NCBI GenBank assembly: GCA_905182485.1
Contig: CAJJBO010000014.1
Span: forward strand, 16,060-80,059
DNA length: 64,000 bases
Origin: an uncultured Luminiphilus sp.
GTDB taxonomy: Bacteria; Pseudomonadota; Gammaproteobacteria; Pseudomonadales; Halieaceae
Reading direction: 5' to 3'
Shown: positions 1 through 9,284 of the stretch, in pieces
Position numbering within the stretch: the stretch's first letter is position 1
How the letters are laid out: each line of letters opens with the position of its first letter
Made by a program: the position numbers and the translations under genes
Notes under the pieces: generated by a model
The model's input: only the letters and a program-made list of their open reading frames with translations
Told to the model about the DNA's origin: nothing
Databases searched by the model: none

Positions 1-362
1 TCCCCCGAAATCGGGCGAGCGCCCTCGCGCACAAATTTCATGCCGTTGTAGTCCTTGGGGTTATGGCTTGCGGTCACGACGATACCGCCGCCAACACCAA
101 GGTGCGCGGTCGCGAAATAGATCTCCTCTGTTCCGCACAGACCAATGTCTTGCACCGACACCCCCTGCTCGCGCAGTCCATCAATTAGCGCTGCTTTGAT
201 GCTCTCACTGGTAAGACGGATATCGTGGCCCACCACGACGGTACCTGGGTCAATCACCTCGGCATAGGCCTGCCCAATCCGACGTGCGATGGTCTCGTTC
301 AACTGATCGGGGATGCGACCCCGAACGTCATAAGCCTTAAAGCAGTCAAATGTGTCGGTCAT
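1..362 (-). CDS. manB: Phosphomannomutase/phosphoglucomutase, N-terminal part (cut by window edge)
   Basis: This encodes the first 120 residues of an AlgC/ManB-type hexose phosphate mutase, which interconverts mannose-6-P and mannose-1-P (and the glucose equivalents) in the cytoplasm. Seen: a [10 protein letters not shown] start motif at residues 9-18, and the phosphoserine loop [11 protein letters not shown] at 97-107, with the catalytic Ser at 99. The ATG at 362-360 lies just after the galU stop at 364-366, so the three sugar genes manC-galU-manB read as one unit on the minus strand. The product would feed manC (GDP-mannose) and galU (UDP-glucose). The C-terminal three quarters lie outside the window, so substrate preference cannot be judged. 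Confidence 0.9.
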   Translation of the reverse strand, partial: MTDTFDCFKAYDVRGRIPDQLNETIARRIGQAYAEVIDPGTVVVGHDIRLTSESIKAALIDGLREQGVSVQDIGLCGTEEIYFATAHLGVGGGIVVTASHNPKDYNGMKFVREGARPISG

Positions 363-363
363 G

Positions 364-1194
364 TCAGCTTTGCCCGTAATGATGCTCGAAGACGTATTGT
401 GTCGCTTCAACAAAACCAGGCACCTGACCACAGTCAAAGCGGATGCCCTCAAATTCATAGGCCAACACCCCACCCTCGCTGGCCTGCACTTTCAGCGCAT
501 CCGTCAGCTGTATTTCACCTCGGTCATCCGGTGGCATATCACGGAGAATGTCAAAGATATCAGGGGTGAGAATATAGCGACCAATCACGGCGAAATTAGA
601 AGGTGCCTGTTCTGGTGTCGGTTTTTCGACCATCTGGGAGACCCGGATCAGCCCATCTCGCTCAGTCGGACCCGCCACCGCTCCGTAATGACTGATCTCC
701 GCCGGGGACACTTTCTGTATGGCCACAATAGAACATTGGAACTCTTCGTACAGCGCGGCCATTTGCGTCAATACGCCGGAACCCTCACTGTTCAAGCACA
801 AGTCATCTGACAGCACCACACCAAAAGGCTCATGCCCAATCAAGGGCTCGCCTGTGAGAATGGCATGACCTAACCCCCGCATGCTCCGCTGCCGCACGGT
901 CGTAAAGACGCCACGATCCATTACCTCTCGAATACCCTCAAGGTGCTGCTCCTTGGTCGACCCCGCGATCTGATGCTCCAGCTCGTAACTGGTATCAAAA
1001 TGATCAGCGATCGCCCGCTTGCCTCGGCCTGTCACGAAGGCACAATTGCTCATGCCGGCTTCGATGGCCTCCTCCACGCCGTATTGCACCAGCGGTTTAT
1101 TCACAATGGGTAACATTTCCTTGGGCATGCTCTTCGTCGCGGGGAGAAACCGCGTGCCGTATCCCGCCACGGGAAATAAGCATTTACCGATCAT
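364..1194 (-). CDS. galU: UTP--glucose-1-phosphate uridylyltransferase
   Basis: GalU makes UDP-glucose from UTP and glucose-1-P for surface polysaccharides and galactose metabolism. The 276 residues match the usual family length. Seen: the nucleotide-binding start [19 protein letters not shown] (residues 4-22), [20 protein letters not shown], the acceptor-site motif VVLSDDL near residue 127, and a MVEKP motif in the second half. The ATG overlaps the manC stop by 4 bases (ATGA), which indicates translational coupling. The frame is complete. Confidence 0.96.
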   Translation of the reverse strand: MIGKCLFPVAGYGTRFLPATKSMPKEMLPIVNKPLVQYGVEEAIEAGMSNCAFVTGRGKRAIADHFDTSYELEHQIAGSTKEQHLEGIREVMDRGVFTTVRQRSMRGLGHAILTGEPLIGHEPFGVVLSDDLCLNSEGSGVLTQMAALYEEFQCSIVAIQKVSPAEISHYGAVAGPTERDGLIRVSQMVEKPTPEQAPSNFAVIGRYILTPDIFDILRDMPPDDRGEIQLTDALKVQASEGGVLAYEFEGIRFDCGQVPGFVEATQYVFEHHYGQS

Positions 1195-2609
1195 TTGGGG
1201 GATTCCTCCCGTCCATAGACATCCTCAAAACGCACAATATCATCCTCGCCCAAATAAGAACCCGATTGTACTTCAATGACTTCCAGCGGATCAGTGCCTC
1301 GGTTAGCCAGCCGGTGTTTCACACCGATGGGGATATAAGTTGATTCGTCGGGCCCTAGCGTTAAGTGCTCCTCTCCACGAATCACCTCAGCGCTGCCAGA
1401 GACCACCACCCAGTGCTCCGCGCGATAATGATGCAATTGAAGAGACAGCACCTGACCTGGCTGTACCGTCAATCGTTTGACCTGAAATTGCTCTCCGACC
1501 ACCAAAGACTCATACGACCCCCAAGGGCGCCAGACTTTCCGGTGTTGCGTGGCCTCAGGGCGGTTTTCCAATAGAAGCGCTTCGACCACCTTTTTAACAT
1601 CCTGCACCCGATCTTTAGCGCCTACCATCACCGCATCCGCCGTCTCGACAATCACTAGGTCGGCTATTCCAACACCGGTGACCAAGCGACTTTCGCTGCG
1701 AACATAATTATTACTAGCCCCGTGCAAGAGCACATCGCCGGAGGTGACATTGCCCTCCGCATCACCCGAACCCATCTCCCACAGTGCAGGCCATGCTCCG
1801 ACATCACTCCAACCACACTTCAGTGCCGCCACACCGCCAGCCTGGGTATGCTCCATCACAGCGTAATCGATGCTGTTGGCTGGCGACGCCAAAAAGGCCT
1901 CAGCGTTGGGGCGAATAAAATCTAAATCTCGGTGCGCGTCCGTCATCGCCAGCTCACAGGCCGCCAGCATCTCAGGTTGATGGGCTGCGAGCTCAGCTAA
2001 ATAACGATCTGCTCTCAACAAAAACATGCCGCTGTTCCAAAAATAAGTGCCCGAGTCCACATAATGCTGCGCCGTCGTTTGGTCTGGTTTCTCTACAAAC
2101 TCAGCAAGCTCAAACAGCCCCTCCTCCCATTCAGCACCGCAGCGCACATAGCCGTAACCTGTTTCAGCGTGCGACGGCACGACGCCAAATGTCATCAGCG
2201 TCCCGGCCATCGCCCGCTCGGACGCCTGCTCGACCGCGCGCCGAAACGCCGCCGTATCCGTCACATGATGATCAGCAGGCAAAACCAGAAGCAATGCCTC
2301 TGGGTCAACCTCTCGGCTGTGGATCGCGGCCAACGCAATCGCCGGTGCCGTATTGCGGCCCGCAGGCTCGAGAATGATTGTGGGGGCTTGCTCCGATTCG
2401 TGCTGAAGCTGCTCAGCCACCAAAAACCGATGGTCTGCATTACAGACCACAATGGCGTTATCGCAGCTTAAGCCCGCTAAACGTCTCTGAGTCTCTTGCA
2501 ACATCGACCCTTCGGCACTCAATGGCAGGAACTGTTTCGGTCTGGCAGCCCGAGAGACGGGCCACAAACGACTGCCTACACCGCCAGACAATAAAACGGG
2601 AATCAACAT
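1191..2609 (-). CDS. manC: Bifunctional mannose-1-phosphate guanylyltransferase / mannose-6-phosphate isomerase
   Basis: This is an AlgA/CpsB/ManC type II enzyme: the N-terminal domain makes GDP-mannose from mannose-1-P and GTP, and the C-terminal cupin isomerises fructose-6-P and mannose-6-P. Seen: the pyrophosphorylase signature LLSGGVGSRLWPVSR near the N-terminus, FVEKPD in the middle, NSIDYAVME, and a cupin segment QLHHYRAEHWVVVSG near the C-terminus. I chose the ATG at 2609 over two upstream GTG codons (2615, 2612) because homologues begin at the MLIPVLLSGG segment. That gives 472 residues, normal for the family. It is first in a manC-galU-manB cluster, which points to exopolysaccharide or LPS precursor supply. 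Confidence 0.94.
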   Translation of the reverse strand: MLIPVLLSGGVGSRLWPVSRAARPKQFLPLSAEGSMLQETQRRLAGLSCDNAIVVCNADHRFLVAEQLQHESEQAPTIILEPAGRNTAPAIALAAIHSREVDPEALLLVLPADHHVTDTAAFRRAVEQASERAMAGTLMTFGVVPSHAETGYGYVRCGAEWEEGLFELAEFVEKPDQTTAQHYVDSGTYFWNSGMFLLRADRYLAELAAHQPEMLAACELAMTDAHRDLDFIRPNAEAFLASPANSIDYAVMEHTQAGGVAALKCGWSDVGAWPALWEMGSGDAEGNVTSGDVLLHGASNNYVRSESRLVTGVGIADLVIVETADAVMVGAKDRVQDVKKVVEALLLENRPEATQHRKVWRPWGSYESLVVGEQFQVKRLTVQPGQVLSLQLHHYRAEHWVVVSGSAEVIRGEEHLTLGPDESTYIPIGVKHRLANRGTDPLEVIEVQSGSYLGEDDIVRFEDVYGREESPK

Positions 2610-2615
2610 CACCAC

Positions 2616-2930
2616 ACGACCTATTCGTTAAAAATTTAGACTCATTGCCACGCTCTCGGCATCACTGTTTTGCTTGCCGCTGACCTGACTGCGCAGTTTA
2701 CGCGTCTTATCCCCGCAGCTATAGCGGCTCAAATCACACTAAAAGCCGGCTCCCTGAGGCGGATCAAGCACCCAAAATGGCAGCGCATTTCCAAGGGTGC
2801 GACGCTCTCAACCGACACCTTGGATGCTACTGCAATGACCCCCTTTTTTTAACCCTCAGTCTCGCTTAGTCATAGTTTTATGAACAAAACTGCGGCTTAT
2901 CGGCCGCTGGATCGCCCGTTGCCCTTCCAC
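2616..2930. other. Intergenic region between manC and fabA, no gene seen
   Basis: This is the upstream half of a 390-bp divergent gap between manC and fabA. Short open frames occur in several phases, but none has a ribosome-binding site or a recognisable protein. A T run follows at 2843-2850. No convincing manC promoter could be picked out. The fabA promoter and hairpins lie just downstream and are listed separately. Confidence 0.5.
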
Positions 2931-2970
2931 TACAATAACGCTTCGCGAAGCGCGGCCACTCCTTTGGCCG
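2931..2970 (+). promoter_or_regulatory. Candidate fabA promoter with palindromic operator
   Basis: A TACAAT box at 2931-2936 lies 68 bases before the fabA ATG; no strong -35 box is visible (TGGATC is the best at 17-bp spacing). A perfect 14-bp palindrome CGCTTCGCGAAGCG covers 2939-2952, exactly where transcription would start. It is followed by a 6-bp stem-loop (CGGCCA at 2953-2958 with TGGCCG at 2965-2970). In other bacteria fabA and fabB are controlled by palindrome-binding regulators (FabR, FadR, DesT). This palindrome does not clearly match those sites, so the regulator is unknown. Confidence 0.4.
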
Positions 2971-3003
2971 CCTCCTGCGCCCACCCTTGTCGGAAATCTC
3001 CCC

Positions 3004-3537
3004 ATGCCAGAGCGTCCCCCTTTCGAACAGCAGTCGCACTATGACAAATCTGAACTCGTCGCCTGCGGACGGGGGGAGTTGTTTGGACCCGGTAATGCAC
3101 AACTCCCGATGGACAACATGTTGATGGTGGACCGCATCACCCACATCAGCTCGTTAGGAGGAGCACAGGACAAGGGTGAGATTATCGCAGAACTCGATAT
3201 CCATCCTGATCTCTGGTTTTTTGCATGCCACTTTCCCGGAGACCCGGTGATGCCCGGCTGCCTCGGATTGGACGCGATGTGGCAATTAGTTGGTTTTTTC
3301 CTCGGCTGGCGGGGCAACCCCGGAAGAGGCCGTGCGCTAGGCTCTGGTAACGTCAAATTCACTGGGCAGATCCTACCCACTCACTCGCTCGTGCGTTATC
3401 ACATTCAAATGAAGCGGGTCATCGAGCGAAAGTTGGTGATGGGCATTGCAGACGGTTCAGTCTCTGTTGATGGCGAAATCATCTATACCGCTTCAGACCT
3501 CCGGGTCGGTCTCTTTAACAATACGGATACCCTCTAA
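3004..3537 (+). CDS. fabA: 3-hydroxydecanoyl-ACP dehydratase/isomerase
   Basis: FabA dehydrates 3-hydroxydecanoyl-ACP and isomerises trans-2- to cis-3-decenoyl-ACP, the branch point of anaerobic unsaturated fatty acid synthesis. The 177 residues contain the active-site block [19 protein letters not shown] with the catalytic His and, further along the fold, the Asp of GLDAMW. The length is typical (171-178). The stop TAA overlaps the fabB ATG by one base (TAATG), so the pair is translationally coupled, as in Pseudomonas. The frame is intact. Confidence 0.96.
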   Translation: MPERPPFEQQSHYDKSELVACGRGELFGPGNAQLPMDNMLMVDRITHISSLGGAQDKGEIIAELDIHPDLWFFACHFPGDPVMPGCLGLDAMWQLVGFFLGWRGNPGRGRALGSGNVKFTGQILPTHSLVRYHIQMKRVIERKLVMGIADGSVSVDGEIIYTASDLRVGLFNNTDTL

Positions 3538-4750
3538 TGCTCGAGCGTGTAGTGGTAACAGGAGCGGGCATCGTCTCCTGTCTCGGTAACAGCGCGAAGG
3601 AAGTCAGGGACTCCTTGTATTCAGGCCGATCTGGGATCGCGCTTTGCCCAGCCCAGATTGATGCGGGTATGCGCTCGCACGTTGCGGGAATACCTCAGAT
3701 TGATTTGGCCGAACATATTGATCGCAAGCAGTGGCGTTTCATGGGTGACGCAGCAGGCTATGCGTACCTCAGCCTCCAACAAGCGATTGCACAGGCAGGC
3801 CTCAGTGAAACCCAAGTGTCGAACCCCCGAACGGGCATCGTCGCAGGATCAGGCGGCGCCTCCTCGGCAAGCCAAGTTGAGGCTGCCGATATACTGCGTG
3901 ACCGCGGTATTCGTCGTGTCGGTCCCTACCGAGTGACACAAACCATGGGCAGCACTGTGTCAGCCTGCCTTGCAACCCCTTTTCAGATCAAAGGTGTCAA
4001 CTACTCAATCTCCTCGGCCTGCTCAACCAGTGCGCATTGCATCGGACATGCGATGGAGCTGATTCAGCTAGGCAAACAAGATGTCATGTTTGCCGGTGGT
4101 GGCGAAGAACTGCATTGGACCTTGTCCGTTTTGTTTGACGCGATGGGGGCAATGTCTTCGAAATATAACGACACGCCAGAACTAGCCTCACGCGCTTACG
4201 ATGCAGATCGAGATGGCTTTGTGATTGCCGGGGGTGGCGGGATGCTAGTACTCGAATCCTTGGCGCACGCGACCGCTCGAGGCGCCCCAATTCTTGCCGA
4301 ATTGGTGGGTTATGGCGCCACCTCAGATGGCTATGACATGGTCGCCCCATCAGGAGAAGGTGCCGTACGATGCATGCAACAGGCGATGAACCCTCTGATG
4401 TTGACTATATCAACGCCCATGGCACCTCCACCCCGGCAGGTGATATTCAAGAGCTGAACGCCTTACGCACCGCATTTGGCAACGATGCGCCGATTATCGG
4501 ATCTACCAAATCCTTATCGGGTCACTCATTAGGTGCCGCGGGCGTGCAAGAAGCGATTTATGCTTTGTTGATGATGCGCGACGACTTTATTGCCGCCTCG
4601 GCAAACATCGAGTCCCTCGATGCCGGCGCTGAGGGGTTACCGATTGCCCGTGAACGCATCGACGCGGCACAACTCAATCAAGTCATGTCGAATAGCTTTG
4701 GTTTCGGCGGGACCAATGCGACCCTCATCTTTCGTCGCTTCACAAACTGA
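3537..4750 (+). CDS. fabB: 3-oxoacyl-ACP synthase I (KAS I), one frameshift
   Basis: FabB elongates cis-3-decenoyl-ACP made by FabA, committing it to unsaturated fatty acids. Seen: [17 protein letters not shown] start, the nucleophile Cys in [16 protein letters not shown], then His residues in [14 protein letters not shown] and [16 protein letters not shown], and the C-terminal [13 protein letters not shown]. The frame breaks once at about 4385, between [12 protein letters not shown] and [11 protein letters not shown]. With one base restored the protein is 404 residues, the normal KAS I size. All three catalytic residues are present on either side of the break, so I read it as a sequence error. 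It ends one base from the convergent moeA stop. Confidence 0.92.
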
Positions 4751-4751
4751 C

Positions 4752-5963
4752 TCAGGCGGCTCCAGCATCCAGCAACGCGGATAATGGGATCACCTCTACG
4801 TAATCGCCTTGGGACACCGTTGCCCCCGCAGGAATCACCGCCACCGCATCGGCCTCACTGAGGCCACTTAACACCCCGGAACTTTGATTGGTTAGCGCGT
4901 TTGCACACATCGTCTCGCCTTGCCCGGTCAGAGACACGCGCAAGAACTCCTCTCGTGAACCCGCGCGCTCTATGGTGAAGGCAGCCCGGACCGAAAAACG
5001 AAAAGCAGGGCGTAGCGCCGCGCCTTGGCGTTTCAACAACCAAGGCTTCGCGACCAAAGCAAACGTAATCCACGCCGACACGGGGTTGCCAGGCAATCCA
5101 AAGATAGGCGTTCCCTGCACTGAGCCAAATGCCAATGGCTTGCCGGGCTTAATCGCCAATTTCCATAGCGCCAAGTCGCCGCGGGCTTCAATCTGCGACC
5201 GAACATGGTCTTCTTCACCGACCGAGACCCCACCCGCAGTCACAATGCAGTCAGCCTCCTTGGCCGCGCGCTCCAGCATGCTGCCGATTTGAGCCGGATC
5301 ATCAGGCACATTATCCAGGTCCACCACCGTCATCCCTAATGCACGAATTTGTGCTCCCAGGCTAAAGCGGTTGCTATTGAAAATTTGCCCCGGCTGTAAA
5401 TCACCCGACCCCGGATCTCGCAGCTCATCACCTGTTGTCATGATAGCCACCGTCAGTGGACAAAATACCGCAATGCGGTCAACGCCGACCGATGCCAGCA
5501 AGCCGATATCTTGGGGGCGTAAATACTGTCCCGGGGCAACCAGTTGATCCTCGGGCTGAATATCATTCCCGCGCCGCCGAATATGTTGCCCCGCTTGCAC
5601 GGCCGGCAAGCGAATGCCCTGATCCGTCTCCTCTGTTGCCTCCTGCAGCACCACCGCATCGGCGCCCTCCGGCATTTCAGCGCCGGTAAAAATGCGCGCT
5701 GCGGTGCCCGGTTCAAGCGGCAGGGGGACTGAGCCAGCCGGAATACGCTGACTCACACTGAGCACCGCCGGAACGTCACGACTACAGACCGCGTATCCAT
5801 CCATCGCACTGTTATCGGCGGGTGGTACCGCCATACCGGCGGTGACCCAACGTTCCCCCAAAATCGACCCAAAGCTTGATCGCAGGCCTACGGGCTTCGG
5901 GATAGGGCTCCGCGCGTGTCACCACACGGTCGCCATTGCCTCCGATAAAGCGGTCAGCGCCAT
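4752..5963 (-). CDS. moeA: Molybdopterin molybdenumtransferase MoeA, two compensating frameshifts near the N-terminus
   Basis: MoeA inserts molybdenum into adenylylated molybdopterin to give active Moco. The intact part contains PPADNSAMDGYAV, RIFTGAEMPEGADAVV, the TTGDEL motif (MTTGDELRDPG), VTAGGVSVGEEDHV and GLPGNPVSAW, all family hallmarks. The uninterrupted frame begins late, at 5861, but the missing start can be read in pieces: MALTALSEAMATV from the ATG at 5963, VTRAEPYPEA in a second frame, then VGLRSSFGSILG back in the first. Two single-base indels near 5920 and 5890 therefore cancel. The restored length is about 403 residues. The ATG lies 3 bases after the moaB stop. Confidence 0.9.
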
Positions 5964-5966
5964 CGG

Positions 5967-6464
5967 CTAATGCCCCCGCAATACGCCAACGAAATTACAA
6001 GGCTGGTGGGTGCTATCGAGCTGGTCTTTGAGCACCCCCTCCCAAGCGGTTCGACACGCGCCTGTTGACCCGGGCATGCAGAAAATCACTGTGCCATTAG
6101 CCATGCCCGCCAGTGCGCGTGATTGCACGGTAGAAGAACCGATTTCAACGAGGCTCAGAGCCCGAAAAACTTCTCCAAAGCCATCGATAGACTTATCAAA
6201 TAGGGGGCTGAGTGCTTCCGGCGTGGAATCGCGACCCGAAAACCCAGTGCCACCGGTCACCAACACCACCTCGATCGCAGGATCTGCGATCCACTGCGAT
6301 ACCGTTGCTCGCAGCTGATAAATATCGTCGATCACCAATTGCCGATCGCTGACGGTATGACCCGCCTCGACCAACGCGTCGGCAAGAAACGCCCCAGAAG
6401 TATCGGTCTCCGGGGTGCGCGTATCACTGACGGTTAACACCGCCACCTGTAAGGCCACTGTCAC
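5967..6464 (-). CDS. moaB: Molybdenum cofactor biosynthesis protein B
   Basis: MoaB (MogA/MoaB fold) adenylylates molybdopterin in the step before MoeA. Seen: VLTVSDTRTPETDTSG at the N-terminus, the nucleotide-binding block VLVTGGTGFSGRDSTPEAL, and MPGSTGACRTAWEGVL, with a family-typical 165 residues. It starts with GTG at 6464, and the GTGA overlaps the stop of the RmlD-like gene by 4 bases. It is followed 3 bases later by moeA, so these two Moco steps are made together. Confidence 0.94.
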   Translation of the reverse strand: MTVALQVAVLTVSDTRTPETDTSGAFLADALVEAGHTVSDRQLVIDDIYQLRATVSQWIADPAIEVVLVTGGTGFSGRDSTPEALSPLFDKSIDGFGEVFRALSLVEIGSSTVQSRALAGMANGTVIFCMPGSTGACRTAWEGVLKDQLDSTHQPCNFVGVLRGH

Positions 6465-7348
6465 AATTCATTCCCTCCTTCTTCAACATACAGTTCGACG
6501 TAACGCTTGACAGCCCGCGGCACAAACTCCCGCCAGCTCAATTGCTGAATACCAAATTGATGACGAATCTCCGCACAGTCAAGGCTCAGACCAATCTTCT
6601 GGGACCCCTCGCTCAGGTTACCCTCCATCAAGTCGCGCGCGCCCTCAAATGGACTGTATTGTGAGGCGTTGGCCAGCACCGTTTCCATAAAAGAATAGGC
6701 CGTGACCTCGCCGATACCGCTGTAATGATATAAGCCTCTACAGGGCGCCCCCGTGCTCAGTTGGTCAACGATCCCATGGATCACCCGGGCGACCTCGGCC
6801 ACATGCACCGGACTGCCCCTGACCTGCTCGCTCACTTTGACAACATCACCGCGGGCCAACGCGTCGAGCGCTCTCGCCAACGGATTAGGCCGGCGCCCAC
6901 CGAACATCAGGCCCAGTCTGAGTATAAAAAGGTCATCCAGTGTCGCCCGCAGCAGGTCTTCCAAGGCAACCAGCGTTTCACCAACGGGGTCCTGCGCATC
7001 AGGCCGATCGGTCTCTCGATAGGGTCTGGTTAATGCGCCCGAAAATACTCGGGCACTCGAAAGGAACAGGTAGCTGATTTGATCGCGCGCAGCCAAATTG
7101 GCCAGCCACTGTGTCCGCTCCATATCGGGATGACCGACCGGATCCACCCCATCGATTTGTGTGACCAACCGCGCGTCAAGAATCAGATCAATCGGCTGAC
7201 GACGAATCAACTTCTTGACTTGGCGTTCCCGACGCCAGCGGGTAGCGTCCATCTCTACCCCAATAATCTCGTGCCGCATCAAGGGTGCGGCAAACGAGCG
7301 GAGTGAGTAGCCCAGCGGTGAATCAAGGCCCAGTACAAGAATACGCAT
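6461..7348 (-). CDS. RmlD-like NAD(P)-dependent sugar nucleotide reductase/epimerase family protein
   Basis: This is an extended short-chain dehydrogenase of the RmlD (dTDP-4-dehydrorhamnose reductase) superfamily; the substrate is unknown. Seen: a Rossmann start ILVLGLDSPLGYSLRSF (a divergent Gly-rich loop), DLILDARL, a segment YLFLSSARVFSG that resembles the SSxxVFxG active-site strand, and PYRETDRPDAQDPVGETLVALEDLL, where RmlD proteins have a YGxxK motif. Here GETLVALE stands in that place and no Tyr-x3-Lys is seen, so catalysis is doubtful. I use the ATG at 7348 rather than a TTG at 7354. It lies 45 bases after ssb and overlaps moaB. No other dTDP-rhamnose genes are nearby. Confidence 0.75.
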   Translation of the reverse strand: MRILVLGLDSPLGYSLRSFAAPLMRHEIIGVEMDATRWRRERQVKKLIRRQPIDLILDARLVTQIDGVDPVGHPDMERTQWLANLAARDQISYLFLSSARVFSGALTRPYRETDRPDAQDPVGETLVALEDLLRATLDDLFILRLGLMFGGRRPNPLARALDALARGDVVKVSEQVRGSPVHVAEVARVIHGIVDQLSTGAPCRGLYHYSGIGEVTAYSFMETVLANASQYSPFEGARDLMEGNLSEGSQKIGLSLDCAEIRHQFGIQQLSWREFVPRAVKRYVELYVEEGGNEL

Positions 7349-7393
7349 CAGCAATCAGCTCGTACGACGAACCAATTCAGTGAGGTCGTTTGG

Positions 7394-7846
7394 CTAAAAC
7401 GGAATGTCGTCTTCAGGGAAATCGATAGGCTCCGGATTGGCCGCGGCCGGCGCCGGTGAACTGGCAGCTGGCGCACTCTGGTAACCGCCCCCATCCTGAG
7501 TCGCACCGCGACTGTCCAGCATTTGCATTTCAGCGCCGACAATCTCTGTGGTGTAGCGGTCTTGGCCCGATTGGTCTTGCCACTTGCGCGTTCTCAACGC
7601 CCCCTCCACATAGACCTTGGAGCCTTTACGCAGATATTCGGCTGCGATTTCAGACAAGCGATTAAAAAAAAAATAAAGATGCCACTCCGTCCGCTCTTTC
7701 TGCTCGCCCGAGGTTTTATCCTTCCAACTCTCCGAGGTGGCCAGGCTAATGTTGGTCACGCCGCCACCTGAGGGCAATACGCGATGCTCAGGGTCATTAC
7801 CCAGGTTGCCAACAAGAATCACTTTATTGATGCCACGAGAGGCCAT
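7394..7846 (-). CDS. ssb: Single-stranded DNA-binding protein
   Basis: SSB coats single-stranded DNA during replication and repair. The ATG at 7846 gives 150 residues beginning [20 protein letters not shown], with the OB fold in residues 1-110 and a low-complexity Ala/Pro linker. The acidic partner-binding tail is PEDDIPF. An in-frame extension upstream (to 7882) is not conserved in the family. Odd: residues 55-61 read WHLYFFF where homologues have WHRVVFF or similar. That stretch is encoded by a run of ten T (minus strand, about 7665-7674), so a sequence error is likely. The genomic partner is the divergent uvrA, with an MFS gene between. Confidence 0.94.
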   Translation of the reverse strand: MASRGINKVILVGNLGNDPEHRVLPSGGGVTNISLATSESWKDKTSGEQKERTEWHLYFFFNRLSEIAAEYLRKGSKVYVEGALRTRKWQDQSGQDRYTTEIVGAEMQMLDSRGATQDGGGYQSAPAASSPAPAAANPEPIDFPEDDIPF

Positions 7847-7968
7847 GGGGTTCTCCGTTTCTGCTCTCAGCCGCGCTGACACGGGCGTCTGAGAAGTGAT
7901 GAATTCAGTTCCTGACTATAGCAATGACAAGCCGCCTAGGGGTACATCATTCTCGATCATTTCCGTAT

Positions 7969-9165
7969 TTAGGTGGTCGAGACGGGGGCGTGACTGAAAC
8001 GCCATAAACCCAAAAGCCAAATTAGGGTCAGCACCAGGACCGCCGTCACTAAACCCTCGTAACCACCCCAATACAGGGCATTGCCGCCGAGGGCGCCGCC
8101 CGCGAAGACGCCTAAAAATTGCGCACTGGAGAAAATACCCATGGCGGTACCGCGCAAAGTGGCGGGGGCAAAAATCGATACGAGTGCCGGCAGAATCGTT
8201 TCTAAGGCCGTGAACCCAGCGAAAAACAGTACCAGCCCCAATCCCAATGTCCACGCCGACAGTGACCACAGTGCCACCACCAAGCCCGCCACCGTTAACA
8301 GAATGGCTACTGCAATTAAGCCACGAGGGTCAGCCATGTGGCGGTGCATCCGCACCAGGATTGCCACCCCCGGTAGCGCCCCCATGAGCGTGATTAAGTA
8401 CATCCACGCGTGTTGCTCTGGAGGCAGCGCCACCTCGTTAATCATCACTGAGGGAATGGCCGTGAATGCCGCCATCAACAATAGATGGAGGCAAAAAATA
8501 CTGCCATACAGTGCCCCAAGGCCTCGGCCCCACAGCGCCTCACCTAAGCGCTCTCTGTCCGCGATGTGTGATCTACCGGCCTCACTGATGTTCGGCGTTG
8601 GCGGTAACCAAAACACCACTACCAGTAGTCCGAGCCCGCCTAAGATGGCGGTCGTTTCGAACACGCGAGACAAACCACCCCAGGCGGCTAAAACCGGACC
8701 CAGTACCAGCGCCAACGCAAAGGAGACCCCAATGCTGGCACCGATAATGGCAGAAGCTTTGGTGCGCTGCTCAACGCGTGTGTAATCCGCTGCTAGTGCC
8801 ATGGTCGCAGAGGCGATGGCACCCGATCCTTGCAGTAAACGACCGATTGCCAGCCACGTCAGGGTATCGGCGAGGGCAGCCACAGCACTCCCTAGAATCA
8901 GCAGCGTCAACCCGCCCAGTATCACGGGCTTGCGACCGATCTGATCTGAAAGCCAACCCAGAGGAACCTGCAAGACTGCTTGAGTGAGGCCATAAGCCCC
9001 CAGTGCTAAACCGATGCTCGCCACACTGGCACCTGCTAGCGCCTCAGCATAGACCGCAAATAGGGGTAGCACCATGAATAAGCCCAGCATCCGCAGGCAA
9101 TAGAGACTGGCTAGGCCCAAGACGGCACGACGTTCGACAGCGGTAAAGGCTTCTGATGAAATCAC
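7969..9165 (-). CDS. MFS transporter (drug/metabolite efflux type)
   Basis: This is a 398-residue major facilitator protein of the inner membrane with about 12 predicted helices. Motif A is clear between helices 2 and 3 ([13 protein letters not shown]), and a motif C-like Gly-rich stretch [16 protein letters not shown] lies in helix 5. The start is GTG at 9165. In Pseudomonas a comparable MFS gene lies between uvrA and ssb, as here, so this is a conserved neighbour. The substrate cannot be told from sequence; the family includes multidrug and sugar exporters. It is transcribed away from uvrA across a 119-bp gap. Confidence 0.85.
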   Translation of the reverse strand: MISSEAFTAVERRAVLGLASLYCLRMLGLFMVLPLFAVYAEALAGASVASIGLALGAYGLTQAVLQVPLGWLSDQIGRKPVILGGLTLLILGSAVAALADTLTWLAIGRLLQGSGAIASATMALAADYTRVEQRTKASAIIGASIGVSFALALVLGPVLAAWGGLSRVFETTAILGGLGLLVVVFWLPPTPNISEAGRSHIADRERLGEALWGRGLGALYGSIFCLHLLLMAAFTAIPSVMINEVALPPEQHAWMYLITLMGALPGVAILVRMHRHMADPRGLIAVAILLTVAGLVVALWSLSAWTLGLGLVLFFAGFTALETILPALVSIFAPATLRGTAMGIFSSAQFLGVFAGGALGGNALYWGGYEGLVTAVLVLTLIWLLGLWRFSHAPVSTT

Positions 9166-9247
9166 GATGTCTGAGCAAATCGATAATTTTTCAGTGTATC
9201 ACGGGGACAAAACGGTCCACGGTCAGTCCGCCGCCGCCTGATCCTCG

Positions 9248-9266
9248 TATACTGTCGTGTTGGCAG
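9248..9266 (+). promoter_or_regulatory. Candidate uvrA promoter with an imperfect LexA-like site
   Basis: A TATACT -10 box at 9248-9253 lies 31 bases before the uvrA ATG. Overlapping it is CTGTCGTGTTGGCAG at 9252-9266, which resembles the SOS box CTGT-N8-ACAG but is one base short (15 instead of 16) and has GCAG in place of ACAG. In E. coli the uvrA SOS box also begins TACTGT at this place. Given the single-base indels in this window, the missing base could be an error. No good -35 box is visible. Confidence 0.35.
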
Positions 9267-9284
9267 TCATACACAGGGCACACA

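Noticed and set aside
7916..8269. Minus-strand open frame of 117 residues next to the MFS gene
   Set aside because: It overlaps the C-terminal third of the MFS gene in another phase and shows no known motif; the MFS frame is clearly the real one.
8081..8785. Plus-strand open frame of 234 residues opposite the MFS gene
   Set aside because: It is antisense to a conserved transporter, lacks a ribosome-binding site and has the composition of a shadow frame.
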